Positions 1 through 9,549 of a DNA stretch of 64,000 bases are shown one piece after another; position 1 is the stretch's first letter, and the number at the start of each line of letters is the position of its first letter. The translations under genes were made by a program, and so were the position numbers. Below the pieces are notes generated by a model. It had not been told where the DNA came from. It saw only the letters and a program-made list of their open reading frames with translations, and made no database searches. Source of the DNA: Rhynchopus euleeides (Eukaryota; Euglenozoa; Diplonemea; Diplonemida; Diplonemidae); assembly GCA_963210315.1 (NCBI GenBank), contig OY723282.1, forward strand, positions 2,231,229-2,295,228. Reading direction: 5' to 3'.

Positions 1-128
1 TACTGGACAGGGCGGGGGGGAGGTGCAAAAAAGAGAAAAAAGCAGGGGATAAAAGTCGAGCTGGTCAGTACCCCCCCCCCCCCCCCCGCGTCATGGCAGC
101 AAAAAAAATAGCATATAATTGCAGTTAA

Positions 129-254
129 ATTATGAGCCATAATTTCACGCGAGTGAGTAGGGGTCACGAGTCGGTTAAACCCACGAGCGAAGCGAGTGGG
201 TTTACAGAGACGAGTGCCCCCTACTCACTCAAGTGAAAATTTCTGGCTCATAAT
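129..254. repeat. Large imperfect palindrome
   Basis: The two arms begin ATTATGAGCC and end GGCTCATAAT and can be paired inward through GTGAGTAGGGG and CCCCTACTCAC to a centre near GAGCGAAGCGAG. It sits just upstream of repeat X (255-386) and is absent beside the second copy of X at 8488. No coding potential is visible. It could be a small hairpin insertion or the loop of a degenerate TIR element. Confidence 0.7.
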
Positions 255-386
255 TTTCTGAAATTAGGCTTTTTTTTGTACAAAAATTATGGACGAGTCA
301 CAAATTTGTTAGGGTGTGTGTGATTTGGCCTGTTTTGGGGTGGCGTGTAATTATGGCCATATTTACACGCCAGAAAATAAACCTTA

Positions 387-1091
387 CTGGGGGGGGGCAA
401 ATACTAGAGGGCCCCTCTATTATTCACCGTGCCAGCCGACGAAAATGGGGGTTTTCGGACCCCCTCCACTATTTGCTTTTTGGGGGGTGGAAATTTCGCG
501 TTCTTGAATATTTGGCATCTGTGCGGCTCGGAGTGGGATCGTTTTGTCGGTCGACCACCTGATTTGATCCGAGTTTGGCGGGGCTGAGCGGTCTTATATG
601 CCAAAAAAATCTACGATTTTCCAAATCAGCTGGGTCGATGTGTCAAACCTCATCTAGAAATGTGGGTCAGAGGCTGATCCTCAGAGGAAGTGACTGGGGG
701 CAGCGAACACCCCACCTACCCACCCAGCGGGACCCCTCTTTGGGTGTTCCAAAACCCTGCTATTCCGAACGTTTGGAATTTGTGCAGATCGTAGTGGGTC
801 ATGGTGGTAGAGGTGCCAAGCTTCACCCATGAAACCTGGGTCTGGTTCAGGGACTGGTCATGGGTGTCCAAAACCCCGTTCTTTTGAACGTTTGGGATCT
901 GTGCGGAGCGTGGTGGGGTCATTTTGGCTCTGGGGTGCCTGCGAGCACCACTTACGGATGCAAAAACAGGACTCACACCCCCCTCAATTATTCGGCCAGG
1001 TGCGCCGCCAAAACCGCCGATTTCCATACCCCTCTATTATTTGACCCCCCGCTATTATTTGCCCCCCCCACAACTATTTGCCCCCCCCCAG
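387..1091. mobile_element. G-tract TIR element, 705 bp, TA target duplication
   Basis: Both ends read CTGGGGGGGGGCAAATA inward. The flanks are TA (385-386) and TA (1092-1093), and the related empty site at 8621-8630 has a single TA, so the target duplication is 2 bp. The interior contains two copies of dispersed repeat R3 and several C-run/TATTTG words, but no transposase. It is a non-autonomous element; a TA duplication is typical of Tc1/mariner-type movement, but the G-tract ends are not familiar to me. Confidence 0.8.
700..960 (+). repeat. Dispersed repeat R3, two tandem copies
   Basis: Two related units lie in tandem. Each carries CCCTGCTATTCCGAACGTTTG-like sequence, then a word close to TCTGTGCGGATCGTAGTGG, then GGTCAT, followed by text like CCATGAAACCTGGGTCTGG. 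Other copies are at 1757-1966, 4485-4592 and as an inverted pair at 20437-20700. Non-coding. Confidence 0.7.
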
Positions 1092-1215
1092 TAAGAAAAT
1101 GCCTAGAAATAATTATACTGGGCGTGTAATTATCCCGTGTAATTATGAGAATATTTAAACGCCTCCCTAACATATTTGTGAAGAGTCCATAATTAGAGTA
1201 CAAAAAATAGCATAT

Positions 1216-1756
1216 AATTTTGGTGTTGCTGAAAGGCCCAAATTGCGTAGTTCGTGCGTAGTTTTGCGTAGTTTGTGCGTACATTGTGCATAAGCAATAA
1301 TGCCACTTTTTTATTCTCTCCTGTGGGAAACACGCTACCTCCAATACAGAGCCCAGACTGCACCAACACTACCACCGGCCTCGTCCCAGACCTTGTGGTG
1401 CCCATTTCCTGATGTAGGGGGCCTCCATGTGGCCCAAATATCCACCCAGGCCCTCTGGTTTGCAGGAAGTCATCCTTCTGACTGCTGCGGAAGGACCTGT
1501 CTCTGGAGGCCCTAGGAGCCTGGCTCGAGACTCACCAAACTAGGTTGTCCGAAGTCTCGAACGTCGGAAGACACATCAGTCAGCCCTCGCCCAGCTGCAG
1601 CGTTTGTTTGTCTGTACCTGGGACCAACAGATGACAACGCACCCTCAGGACAAGCCATAGAATGGGCTTACTTGACAGTGGCTGAAGGCTAAGGACACTG
1701 CCTGCGAAACCCCTTATCACTACAGAGCCGAGATTGTACCAAAACGCCCCCTAAAG
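1216..1756. other. No gene seen
   Basis: The stretch begins with a short run of GCGTAGTT words (1245-1280), similar to the CTACGCAAACTACGC words near 4870 and 5810. The rest has only short open frames without domain character and no clear repeat partner in this window. Confidence 0.5.
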
Positions 1757-1966
1757 GAGCCCCCTACTCGGGTGTTGCAAAACCCTGTTCCTTTGATTAT
1801 TTGGAATCTGTGCGGATCGTAGTGGGGTCATTTCTGTGGTCGAGCTGTCAAGCTTCGTCCGTGAAACGTGGGTCTGGCCCAGGGGCTGGTCATAGGATGT
1901 GACTGAGAGGCAACCACACCAGCCCACCCAGCGGGACCCCCTCCTTGGGTGTTCCAAAACCCCGTT
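1757..1966 (+). repeat. Dispersed repeat R3 copy
   Basis: The stretch contains CTTGGGTGTTCCAAAAC, the TCTGTGCGGATCGTAGTGG core and the CGTGAAACGTGGGTCTGG text of R3, then a second partial start at 1923. It abuts the small hairpin element at 1970. Confidence 0.7.
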
Positions 1967-1969
1967 ATT

Positions 1970-2128
1970 GGGGGTCTTCGCTGGTCGACAAACTTCGACA
2001 AACTTCGTCGTTCGTCACATAATTAGGAAAACGGCTGTTTCAGGGGGTTTTTCACCGAAGACGGCAGTGTTCTGACGACGACGACAGGGGTCTTCGACAA
2101 AAACTTCGTCAGCGAAGACCCCCCCCCC
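1970..2128. mobile_element. Small hairpin element with GGGGTCTTCGCT ends
   Basis: The left end reads GGGGGTCTTCGCTG and the right end CAGCGAAGACCCCC, giving TIRs of about 14 bp around roughly 130 bp. A similar hairpin is at 59587-59695, and a half copy (GGGGTCTTCGCTGGTC and GGAAATGCACCAAAA) is at 19755-19825. Its size and lack of coding suggest a MITE. No target duplication could be fixed. Confidence 0.6.
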
Positions 2129-2253
2129 AAAAATGAATTAAAAACCGGTTTTTCGGGGATTCTCGCTGTTCGTCACCTGTCGTCAAATTTCGACAAAATT
2201 CGACAATTTTCACCTAAACCGACGGAAAATGCACCAAAATGCACCACCCACAG

Positions 2254-3850
2254 CCTGGGTCGGCCCAGGGTCTGGACACCACTCCTGGACCCGGCCCAGT
2301 ACGGGCGAGATCGGCCCATAGCCGGCCCAGCACTGCCGAGATCGGCCCATAGCCGGCCCAGTACGGGCGAGATCGGCCCATAGCCGTCCCAGCACTGCCG
2401 AGATCGGCCCATAGCCGGCCCAGTACGGGCGAGATCGGCCCATAGCCGGCCCAGCACTGCCGAGATCGGCCCATAGCCGGCCCAGTACGGGCGAGATCGG
2501 CCCATGTCCGGCCCAGTACGGCCGAGATCGGCCCGTAGCCGGCCCAGCACTGCCGAGATCGGCCCATAGCCGGCCCAGTACGGCCGAGATCGGCCCATAG
2601 CCGGCCCAGCACTGCCGAGATCGGCCCATAGCCGGCCCAGTACGGGCGAGATCGGCCCATAGCCGTCCCAGCACTGCCGAGATCGGCCCATAGCCGGCCC
2701 AGTACGGGCGAGATCGGCCCATAGCCGGCCCAGCACTGCCGAGATCGGCCCATGTCCGGCCCAGTACGGGCGAGATCGGCCCATAGCCGTCCCAGCACTG
2801 CCGAGATCGGCCCATAGCCGGCCCAGTACGGGCGAGATCGGCCCATGTCCGGCCCAGTACGGCCGAGATCGGCCCGTAGCCGGCCCAGCACTGCCGAGAT
2901 CGGCCCATAGCCGGCCCAGTACGGCCGAGATCGGCCCATGTCCGGCCCAGTACGGCCGAGATCGGCCCGTAGCCGGCCCAGCACTGCCGAGATCGGCCCA
3001 TAGCCGGCCCAGTACGGGCGAGATCGGCCCATAGCCGTCCCAGCACTGCCGAGATCGGCCCATAGCCGGCCCAGCACTGCCGAGATCGGCCCATAGCCGG
3101 CCCAGTACGGGCGAGATCGGCCCATGTCCGGCCCAGTACGGCCGAGATCGGCCCGTAGCCGGCCCAGCACTGCCGAGATCGGCCCATAGCCGGCCCAGTA
3201 CGGGCGAGATCGGCCCATAGCCGGCCCAGTACGGGCGAGATCGGCCCATAGCCGGCCCAGTACGGCCGAGATCGGCCCGTAGCCGGCCCAGCACTGCCGA
3301 GATCGGCCCATAGCCGGCCCAGTACGGCCGAGATCGGCCCATAGCCGGCCCAGCACTGCCGAGATCGGCCCATAGCCGGCCCAGTACGGGCGAGATCGGC
3401 CCATAGCCGGCCCAGCACTGCCGAGATCGGCCCATGTCCGGCCCAGTACGGGCGAGATCGGCCCATCGCCGGCCCAGCACTGCCGAGATCGGCCCATGTC
3501 CGGCCCAGTACAGGCGAGATCGGCCCATAGCCGGCCCAGTACGGGCGAGATCGGCCCATGTCCGGCCCAGTACGGCCGAGATCGGCCCGTAGCCGGCCCA
3601 GCACTGCCGAGATCGGCCCATAGCCGGCCCAGTACGGGCGAGATCGGCCCATAGCCGGCCCAGCACTGCCGAGATCGGCCCATGTCCGGCCCAGTACGGG
3701 CGAGATCGGCCCATAGCCGGCCCAGCACTGCCGAGATCGGCCCATAGCCGGCCCAGTACGTGCGAGATCGGCCCATAGCCGGCCCAGTACTGCCGAGATC
3801 GGCCCATGTCCGGCCCAGTACGGGCGAGATCGGCCCATAGCCGGCCTAGT
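2254..3850. repeat. 31-bp minisatellite, array I (about 50 copies)
   Basis: Units of 31 bp alternate between two forms, one with CAGTACGGGCGAGATC and one with CAGCACTGCCGAGATC, joined by GGCCCATAGCCGGCC. Variant junctions read GGCCCATGTCCGG or GGCCCGTAGCCGG. The first unit at 2254-2297 is of array II type. The unit has no stop codon in any minus-strand frame and 31 is not a multiple of 3, so long open frames appear in all three; they are artefacts. The array ends at the cyclase exon at 3856. Confidence 0.97.
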
Positions 3851-3855
3851 CGTAG

Positions 3856-4043
3856 GATGCTGAACGAAGACAGCCAGCAGGCGCTGCTCTTCGATGACTA
3901 CTCCACAGAGACGAAGATCACGACACTCGTGGTCACAGACGTGCAGGCCTCGACCCTCTGCTTGGAGAAGTCTTTCGAGGGAATGCGGAAGGCGCTAGAA
4001 ATCCACAACCATGTGATCCGGAAGTGCATTGCGGGCATGGCGG
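3856..4043 (+). CDS. Class III nucleotide cyclase exon (fragment)
   Basis: The exon encodes the start of a class III adenylate/guanylate cyclase catalytic domain. Residues KITTLVVTDVQAST match the family pattern of a strand followed by the first metal-binding Asp (TDV), and MRKALEIHNHVIRKCI matches the following helix. It starts after an AG at 3854-3855 and could end at a GT donor (GTATGAGG, 4044). Reading straight through instead slips frame just before a GHGGYE-like string. Both flanks are 31-bp minisatellites, so it is either one exon between two minisatellite-filled introns or a stranded relic. The second metal Asp and the catalytic Asn/Arg region are not found nearby. The family is clear; whether it is expressed is not. 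Confidence 0.6.
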
Positions 4044-4062
4044 GTATGAGGCAGGACATCGT

Positions 4063-4475
4063 CAGTGTCTGGACAGCACTCCTGGGCTCGGCCCAGGGAC
4101 TGGACATCACTCCCTGGCTCGGCCCAGTGTCTGGACACCACTCCCTGGCTCGGCCCAGGGACTGGACAGCACTCCTGAGCTCGGCCCAGTGTCTGGACAG
4201 CACTCCTGGGCTCGGCCCAGGGTCTGGACACCACTCCCTGGCTCGGCCCAGGGTCTGGACATCACGCCCTGGCTCGGCCCAGTGTGGACAGCACTCCTGG
4301 GCTCGGCCCAGGGACTGGACATCACTCCCTGGCTCGGCCCAGTGTCTGGACACCACTCCCTGGCTCGGCCCAGGGACTGGACAGCACTCCTGAGCTCGGC
4401 CCAGTGTCTGGACAGCACTCCTGGGCTCGGCCCAGGGTCTGGACACCACTCCCTGGCTCGGCCCAGGGTCTGGAC
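4063..4475. repeat. 31-bp minisatellite, array II (about 13 copies)
   Basis: The units are also 31 bp but of different sequence: forms of CTGGACAGCACTCCTGGGC and CTGGACATCACTCCCTGGC joined by TCGGCCCAG. CGGCCCAG is shared with array I, and one array II unit precedes array I at 2254-2297, so the arrays are probably related. Open frames inside are repeat artefacts. Confidence 0.95.
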
Positions 4476-4484
4476 CTACCCACC

Positions 4485-5140
4485 CAGCGGGACCCCCTCC
4501 TTGGGTGTTCCAAAAACCCGTTATTTGGAACGTTTGGGATCTGTGCGGATCGCAGTGGGGTCGTTTTGGCCATGGGGTGTCCATTTACACCTCTTACTGG
4601 GAACACCAATTGGGTGAAACCACCCCCCCCTCATACCCCCCTACCCCCCGAGTACTCGGGGGGTAGGGGGGCCTGTGGAGGGCACACATTGTGATTTTCC
4701 GGCAAACAAACCCGTTTCTTTGCACGATACAGGTGATTCAGAGTGGTCCCTGACTGGGATTCGAAAATTTTCGGCAGTTTTTCAGCCTTTTTGAGCTAAT
4801 TACTGGTCCCGCCCCAGTACAAAATAAAAAAGTGACATTACTGGTGCCCCTGATTTACCCCTTTTTCACTACGCACAAACTACGCAATCTGGGGGGGGGG
4901 TCTCGCTTTTTGGTCCCCCCCCAGTTTTTTTTGGTCCCCCTTTCTGTGTGGCTACTGAGACAGGACTGGAGGCACTGCGCTGACCGAGCAAAAAATTATT
5001 GCCAGAACTCACTATACACCGTACGAAAGAACGCACGACATGTGGGGCGGGACTCCAGAAACACCTGGGCAAGGTTGCCCCATGCCCAGAAACACCTGAG
5101 AAGGAAGTGAGTTCCAGGAGCCGCGTAGAACACCCTCGAG
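4485..5140. other. Repeat R3 copy and unassigned sequence
   Basis: 4485-4592 is an R3 copy. At 4640-4667 lies a perfect palindrome around GAGTACTC with C and G runs as arms. 4860-4900 has the CTACGCAAACTACGC word followed by a G run. No gene is supported before the exon-like stretch at 5141. Confidence 0.5.
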
Positions 5141-5371
5141 ATTGTGAATGATGATACGATCACAGCCTTCAGGGCGCTGCGAGGTGCCACCCTGAAGGTG
5201 GCCCTTGACATCAAGGAGAGCGTCGGCCGAGGGGTCGACGAAAAGCTGAAGAAGGCGCTACTGGCACTGGATCCCGCGGGGTATACGGAGGTCACCGCCA
5301 CACAGGCAACCTCCGCTGACAACGTCCAGGAGACGTTATCCGAGGGGATCACAACGGCACTAGAGATCTGT
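5141..5371 (+). CDS. Unrecognised exon-like coding stretch
   Basis: After an AG at 5139-5140 the frame encodes about 77 residues of normal composition with segments such as FRALRGATLKVALDIKES and GVDEKLKKALLALDPAG. It looks amphipathic and helical and I do not recognise the family. The reading becomes poor after about 5371, where GTGTCACGGG could be a donor. It lies downstream of the cyclase exon and may belong to the same gene; that is a guess from position. Confidence 0.35.
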
Positions 5372-5481
5372 GTCACGGGATCCAGGCGCCCACTCTCCCT
5401 CGACGGTCTGGGGATTGTTGTTGGGTATGGTGTCGTTTCCTGCAGCTGCAAAAAAGCGTAGCAACTGTGCTTCCTTCTTCC

Positions 5482-5748
5482 TTAATGATGCGTTGACGCT
5501 TCCACCCGGAGGAGCTGAAGCAGGCACCGCTTAATGATGCGTTGATGCTTCCACCCGACGAGCTGAAGCAGGCACCGCGCCAAAGGGCACCCCCAAAGAG
5601 ACCTGCAAAGACTGCGTCGAAACCCGCACCGAAGGCTGCCAGCGCTGCAGCACCTGAAGAACCTGCAGCACCTGCAGCACCTGAAGCGCCTGCACCCTCA
5701 CTGACCCCGGAACAGCAAGAACTCCTTGAGTTTGGGGTCCCGGCATAG
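5482..5748 (+). CDS. Ala/Pro/Lys-rich C-terminal exon with an exonised repeat
   Basis: A direct duplication of about 49 bp (5482-5530 and 5531-5579) carries the dispersed word AATGATGCGTTGACGCTTCC and reads LNDALTLPP then LNDALMLPPDELKQAP in one frame. It runs into a low-complexity tail rich in Ala, Pro and Lys that ends SLTPEQQELLEFGVPA at a TAG (5746-5748). It could be a terminal exon of the preceding stretch. The same repeat elsewhere in the window is non-coding, so the N-terminal half may be accidental. Confidence 0.3.
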
Positions 5749-5850
5749 AGACAGAGAATGGCTGAGTAAATCAAAAAATGAGACCCCCCCCCCCCCCCTT
5801 TTCACTACGCACAAACTACGCAATATGGGGTCGTCAGGGGCACCAATTAC

Positions 5851-8487
5851 GGAGGATTCTTCATATTCCTGGATTTCCCGAATTTCCTGGATTTCCCCCG
5901 GCCCCTTAGGGCGGACATATCCGGACCGGAAATCCGGGTGTCCGGATGTCCGGGTCCAATTTTGACCCCCCCCCCCCCCCCCCCCCCCCCCGGACATTTC
6001 CCGAATTTCCCGCCCGGACATGTCCGGGCGGACATCCGGACATCCAGAAATGTCCGCCCCGGACAGGGCGGACATGTCCGGGCGGACATTTTCTGGTGTC
6101 CGGATGTCCGGGCGGACATGTCCGGACCCGGAAATTCGGGAAATCCAATTTTGACCCCCCCCCCCCCCCTAGGGGGGGTCAAATGGGGGTGACAAACACG
6201 ATTTTTCAAAAAACCGGCGCAGAGGCCCCAAAGCCCCCGTAAACCCTCCAAACCCCCCCAGATCGGTCCGGAAACCCATCGAACCCCACTTTTCCACCAT
6301 TCCGGGCACCTCAGGTGCCCGAATTGGGGTACCTAAATTTTGTGCCACCGTTTGGTACCGGACAGTGCCACTGTGTGGGAGGTTGGAAAAGAAAATGCCC
6401 CAACACACCACATCTGAGGGTTGCAATGCATGTTGCTTGCCAACCACGTCATCCGGTGGGTGTCAGGCGCTATGTAGGTGGCATGAGCCAGGTCTTCGAT
6501 GTGTTCTGGCTTGTATATGTACCTCCCTGCCTGCGGCACAGGCACTGCCTTTGTCCCCCACACCAGCCACAGAGAGCGTATTGTACTCGGTCCACGGTTG
6601 CTGATTCATTGTGATGCGTTGTATCCTCGAGTGAACGTCACACACTAGTGGCACCACCACCCGCCATCCGAGAGCTGTATTGACTTTGCGCCCTTCCGTT
6701 GCATTCACCTCGCCACGCATATTGCACTGTTCAGTACCAGTGCTCTTGGGCCAGGCAAAGTAGACCGCAGCAACTACCAATTCTGGCACAATGGGTACCA
6801 CGACAGCGCACTTCGTGTGTTCCCGGAATGTACAGCTCGTGTTGCAACAGTCGTTGTCAACACATCCCGGTTGTGGAGCACTGCTGCACAGGAATCACAC
6901 GACCATCTGGACTTGTTCCGTACCTACAGGCAGCCTCCCGGTGCATGGTGGCAGGGAGGTACATATACAAGCCAGAACTCATCGAAGACCTGGCTAATGC
7001 CACCTACATAGCGCCTGACACCCACCGGATGACGTGGTTGGCAAGCAACATGCATTGCAACCCTCAGATGTGGTGTGTTGGGGCATTTTCTTTTCCAACC
7101 TCCCACACAGTGGCACTGTCCGGTACCAAACGGTGGCACAAAATTTAGGTACCCCAATTCGGGCACCTGAGGTGCCCGGAATGGTGGAAAAGTGGGGTTC
7201 GATGGGTTTCCGGACCGATCTGGGGGGGTTTGGAGGGTTTACGGGGTCTTTGGGGCCTCTGCGCCGGTTTTTTGAAAAATCGTGTTTGTCCACGTAAAAG
7301 GGTGGCATTTGACCCCCCCTACCCCCCCCCCCCCCCCCCCCCCGGACATGTCCGGCCAGGACCTCAATAGTTTGATTTTTGGTCCAGAAAATAGTTTGAA
7401 AATTTTTGAAATCTGGGTGCCCAAAAAAAAATTCCTAAGACCGGCGATTTGTAGGGGGACCCTTTCGATTTTTTTTTGGGGAAGGGTAAATTGAACGTTT
7501 TTGGCCAAATGAAGCCACTGCGACCATTCCCGGGCCTCGGAAATCAGATTTTTGCCCCTCAAATGCGGTGCCGGTCCGGACAAAAAACCGAAAAAATCGT
7601 GAAAAATGGCCCATTTTCCCCAGCCAAAAATGGGCCAAAAATGCCCCCCGGACACCCCCAGAGACATGTCCTAATCCGGGGTGCCAGTAGGGGGGACCTT
7701 TCGATTTTTTTTTCGAGGAGAGGTCAATTGAACGTTTTTGGACATCTGAGGCCACTGCGACCATTCCCAGGCCTCGGAAATGAGATTTTTGGCCCTCAAA
7801 TGGGGTACCGGTCCCCACGAAATTCCGAAAAATTCATGAAAATCGAAAGGTCCCACGCACCAAATTCTGCCCAAAAATCGTCAAAAATGGACAGGTCATA
7901 TGCAGCAAGGGGGCAAACCACTCCCCAAATTTTGCTCAATGATTCCACCGTCGGGACCATGGCAAGCCAGATTTTCTGATCAATTGGTTTGTTTGAGCAT
8001 GTTCCTGGCCCTTGTTTGGAAAGTAGATGACCCCTGGCTGGAGAGGACGGTTGTGCTCGACCGGACGGAGAGAGAAACTTCTCCATAACCACCTCCACTC
8101 CACAATGCCACAAGTGGCAGGAAGGCCGGGTGTTACAGGCCTCAACCAGGGTTCCAAGGCTCTCCACTTCCTGGCTGCGTCAGGGATCACCGGGTACAGC
8201 GAGCAGGATTACCTGTCCTGACACCCCAGCATGTGCCACCGGAAGAACCCGAAACAGCAGCCCCCCCTCATGGGGGTTGCAAGAGGCACGGAAATCGTTC
8301 AAATCGGACCAAGTCCGAAAATTCGGCACTTTCTTGGGTACAAATTGCGGTCCGAAATTTTCCGATTTTTTGAAAAAAGGCTAATTCTGTAAGGGGGACC
8401 TTTTCGAATTTTTTTTTCGGGCACTTTTTCCACAAGGAAATGTCCGCCCTGTCCGCTACTGTCCACTACCGATTTCAAGGATCCTCC
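5851..8487. mobile_element. GGAGGAT element, copy 1 (carries a 1.15-kb insertion)
   Basis: The ends read GGAGGATTCTT inward from the left and GGAGGATCCTTG inward from the right. Once insertions are removed the body (5851-6169 plus 7322-8487) matches 34323-37777 closely along its whole length. It has a block of overlapping GGACATGTCCGG palindromes (5990-6130), a poly-C tract, and two degenerate units about 242 bp apart starting near 7445 and 7687. No transposase is seen. The flanks give no clear target duplication here; its right end abuts repeat X. Confidence 0.75.
6170..7321. mobile_element. Long-TIR element inserted in a poly-C tract
   Basis: The left end TAGGGGGGGTCAAATG and right end CATTTGACCCCCCCTA are complementary, and the arms pair almost completely for about 350 bp (6191-6530 with 6952-7290), leaving a loop of about 420 bp. 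The matching position in the second GGAGGAT copy (35431-35457) is an unbroken run of C, so this element is a later insertion. No transposase is encoded; open frames in the arms mirror each other. Any target duplication is hidden in the C run. Confidence 0.8.
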
Positions 8488-8745
8488 ATAATTTTCTGAA
8501 ATTAGGCTTTTTTTTGTACAAAAATTATGGACGAGTCACAAATTTGTTAGGGTGTGTGTGATTTGGCCTGTTTTGGGGTGGCGTGTAATTATGGCCATAT
8601 TTACACGCCAGAAAATAAACCTTAAGAAAATGCCTAGAAATAATTATACTGGGCGTGTAATTATCCCGTGTAATTATGAGAATATTTAAACGCCTCCCTA
8701 ACAAATTTGTGAAGAGTCCATAATTAGAGTACAAAAAAAACTATA
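8488..8745. repeat. Repeat X, copy 2 (uninterrupted)
   Basis: This copy matches 255-386 joined to 1092-1215. The join at 8621-8630 reads CTTAAGAAAA with one TA, showing the empty site for the G-tract element. It starts exactly where the GGAGGAT element ends. Confidence 0.75.
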
Positions 8746-9499
8746 ATTATGCATGGGCCCGCACCTTTTCGATGCACACGTCGCTTTTTTCCCTGGCACA
8801 AATTGTGCCGCGCAGAGTGGAAGGCTTTCCGCTACCACCAGCCCCACCCCCCCCTCCCCAATCCAAAAACGACTTTTTGAAAAAAGGTAACCTACATAGT
8901 ATGTCTGGCCAGAGCTGTCCCCCCCCCCCCCTCCCCCCACCCTCCCCACCCTCCCCACCCACCCACCCCCCGCCTCGCGACAAGTCGCGCTCTGTGGAAC
9001 TGGCCTGGGGAACGCTGGCGAGGTTCCCATCGGCATGCCTCTCTGTAAGGGCACTCCGCCTTCTCCTTTGCTGCCCCTATTGTGGATCCGGGTGATGTGG
9101 CTCACGACAACACTCACAACACATCCAGGTGCCAACAGGTGTGGCGCGGGGAGTGGGAGGCCACGGCTGGGGGCGGGGGTGGGGGAGGGGGGGGGACACC
9201 TCTCTGCGTATAATTTTGCCGCACATCACCGCAAAATACAGCATTGCATAACGCAAACCCGGGGAGAGGAAGGGGGGAGGGGCAGCAGCAGCAGCAGCAG
9301 CAGTACACACCACACTTTCACGCGCAATATTATTATCACACCTCCCCTCCCCACCCACCCCCACCCCATCCCTCCCTGCATAACGAGTGAAGGGAGATTA
9401 TTCTTGTGCTTCCAGTAGCCCGGATCTGCCTTTTTTTTTGCAGTTGCTGGGCAGGGTGTTTCTCTTATTTAGCGAAAGGGGGGTACGATTTTTCTTCCT
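8746..9499. other. Intergenic, C/G-run rich
   Basis: The stretch holds homopolymer-rich tracts (8925-8990 C-rich, 9165-9195 G-rich) and a (GCA)n run at 9282-9303. At 9430-9500 is the tail of dispersed repeat R1 (CAGTTGCTGGGCAGGGTGT ... GCGAAAG ... TACGATTTT), just before the WD40 gene. No gene is seen. Confidence 0.5.
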
Positions 9500-9541
9500 T
9501 CTCTACTCCCCGATTCCCTCCCCCGCCTCCCTGCCGGGCAG
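9500..9541 (+). promoter_or_regulatory. Candidate trans-splice acceptor of the WD40 gene
   Basis: A pyrimidine-rich tract (CTCCCCCGCCTCCCTGCC) leads to an AG at 9540-9541, eight bases before the ATG at 9550. The same layout precedes six other genes here. Confidence 0.45.
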
Positions 9542-9549
9542 CGCCTGCG

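Larger units (their letters stand above)
255..1215. repeat. Repeat X, copy 1, split by a TIR element
   Basis: Bases 255-386 and 1092-1215 together match the uninterrupted stretch 8488-8745 almost base for base. Copy 1 is split by the element at 387-1091, so 8488-8745 serves as the unoccupied site. X is A/T-rich, with repeated short words such as GTGTAATTAT, and has no open frame. The word AAAAAATAGCATATAATT occurs on both sides, near 104 and near 1204. Confidence 0.75.

Noticed and set aside
2173..3838. Three open minus-strand frames of 520-544 codons
   Set aside because: They read the 31-bp repeat, which lacks stops in any minus frame; since 31 is not a multiple of 3 each frame shows the same peptide text. 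No codon or domain signal.
2254..4475. CRISPR-like array
   Set aside because: Units are contiguous 31-bp repeats without unique spacers, in eukaryotic DNA: minisatellite.
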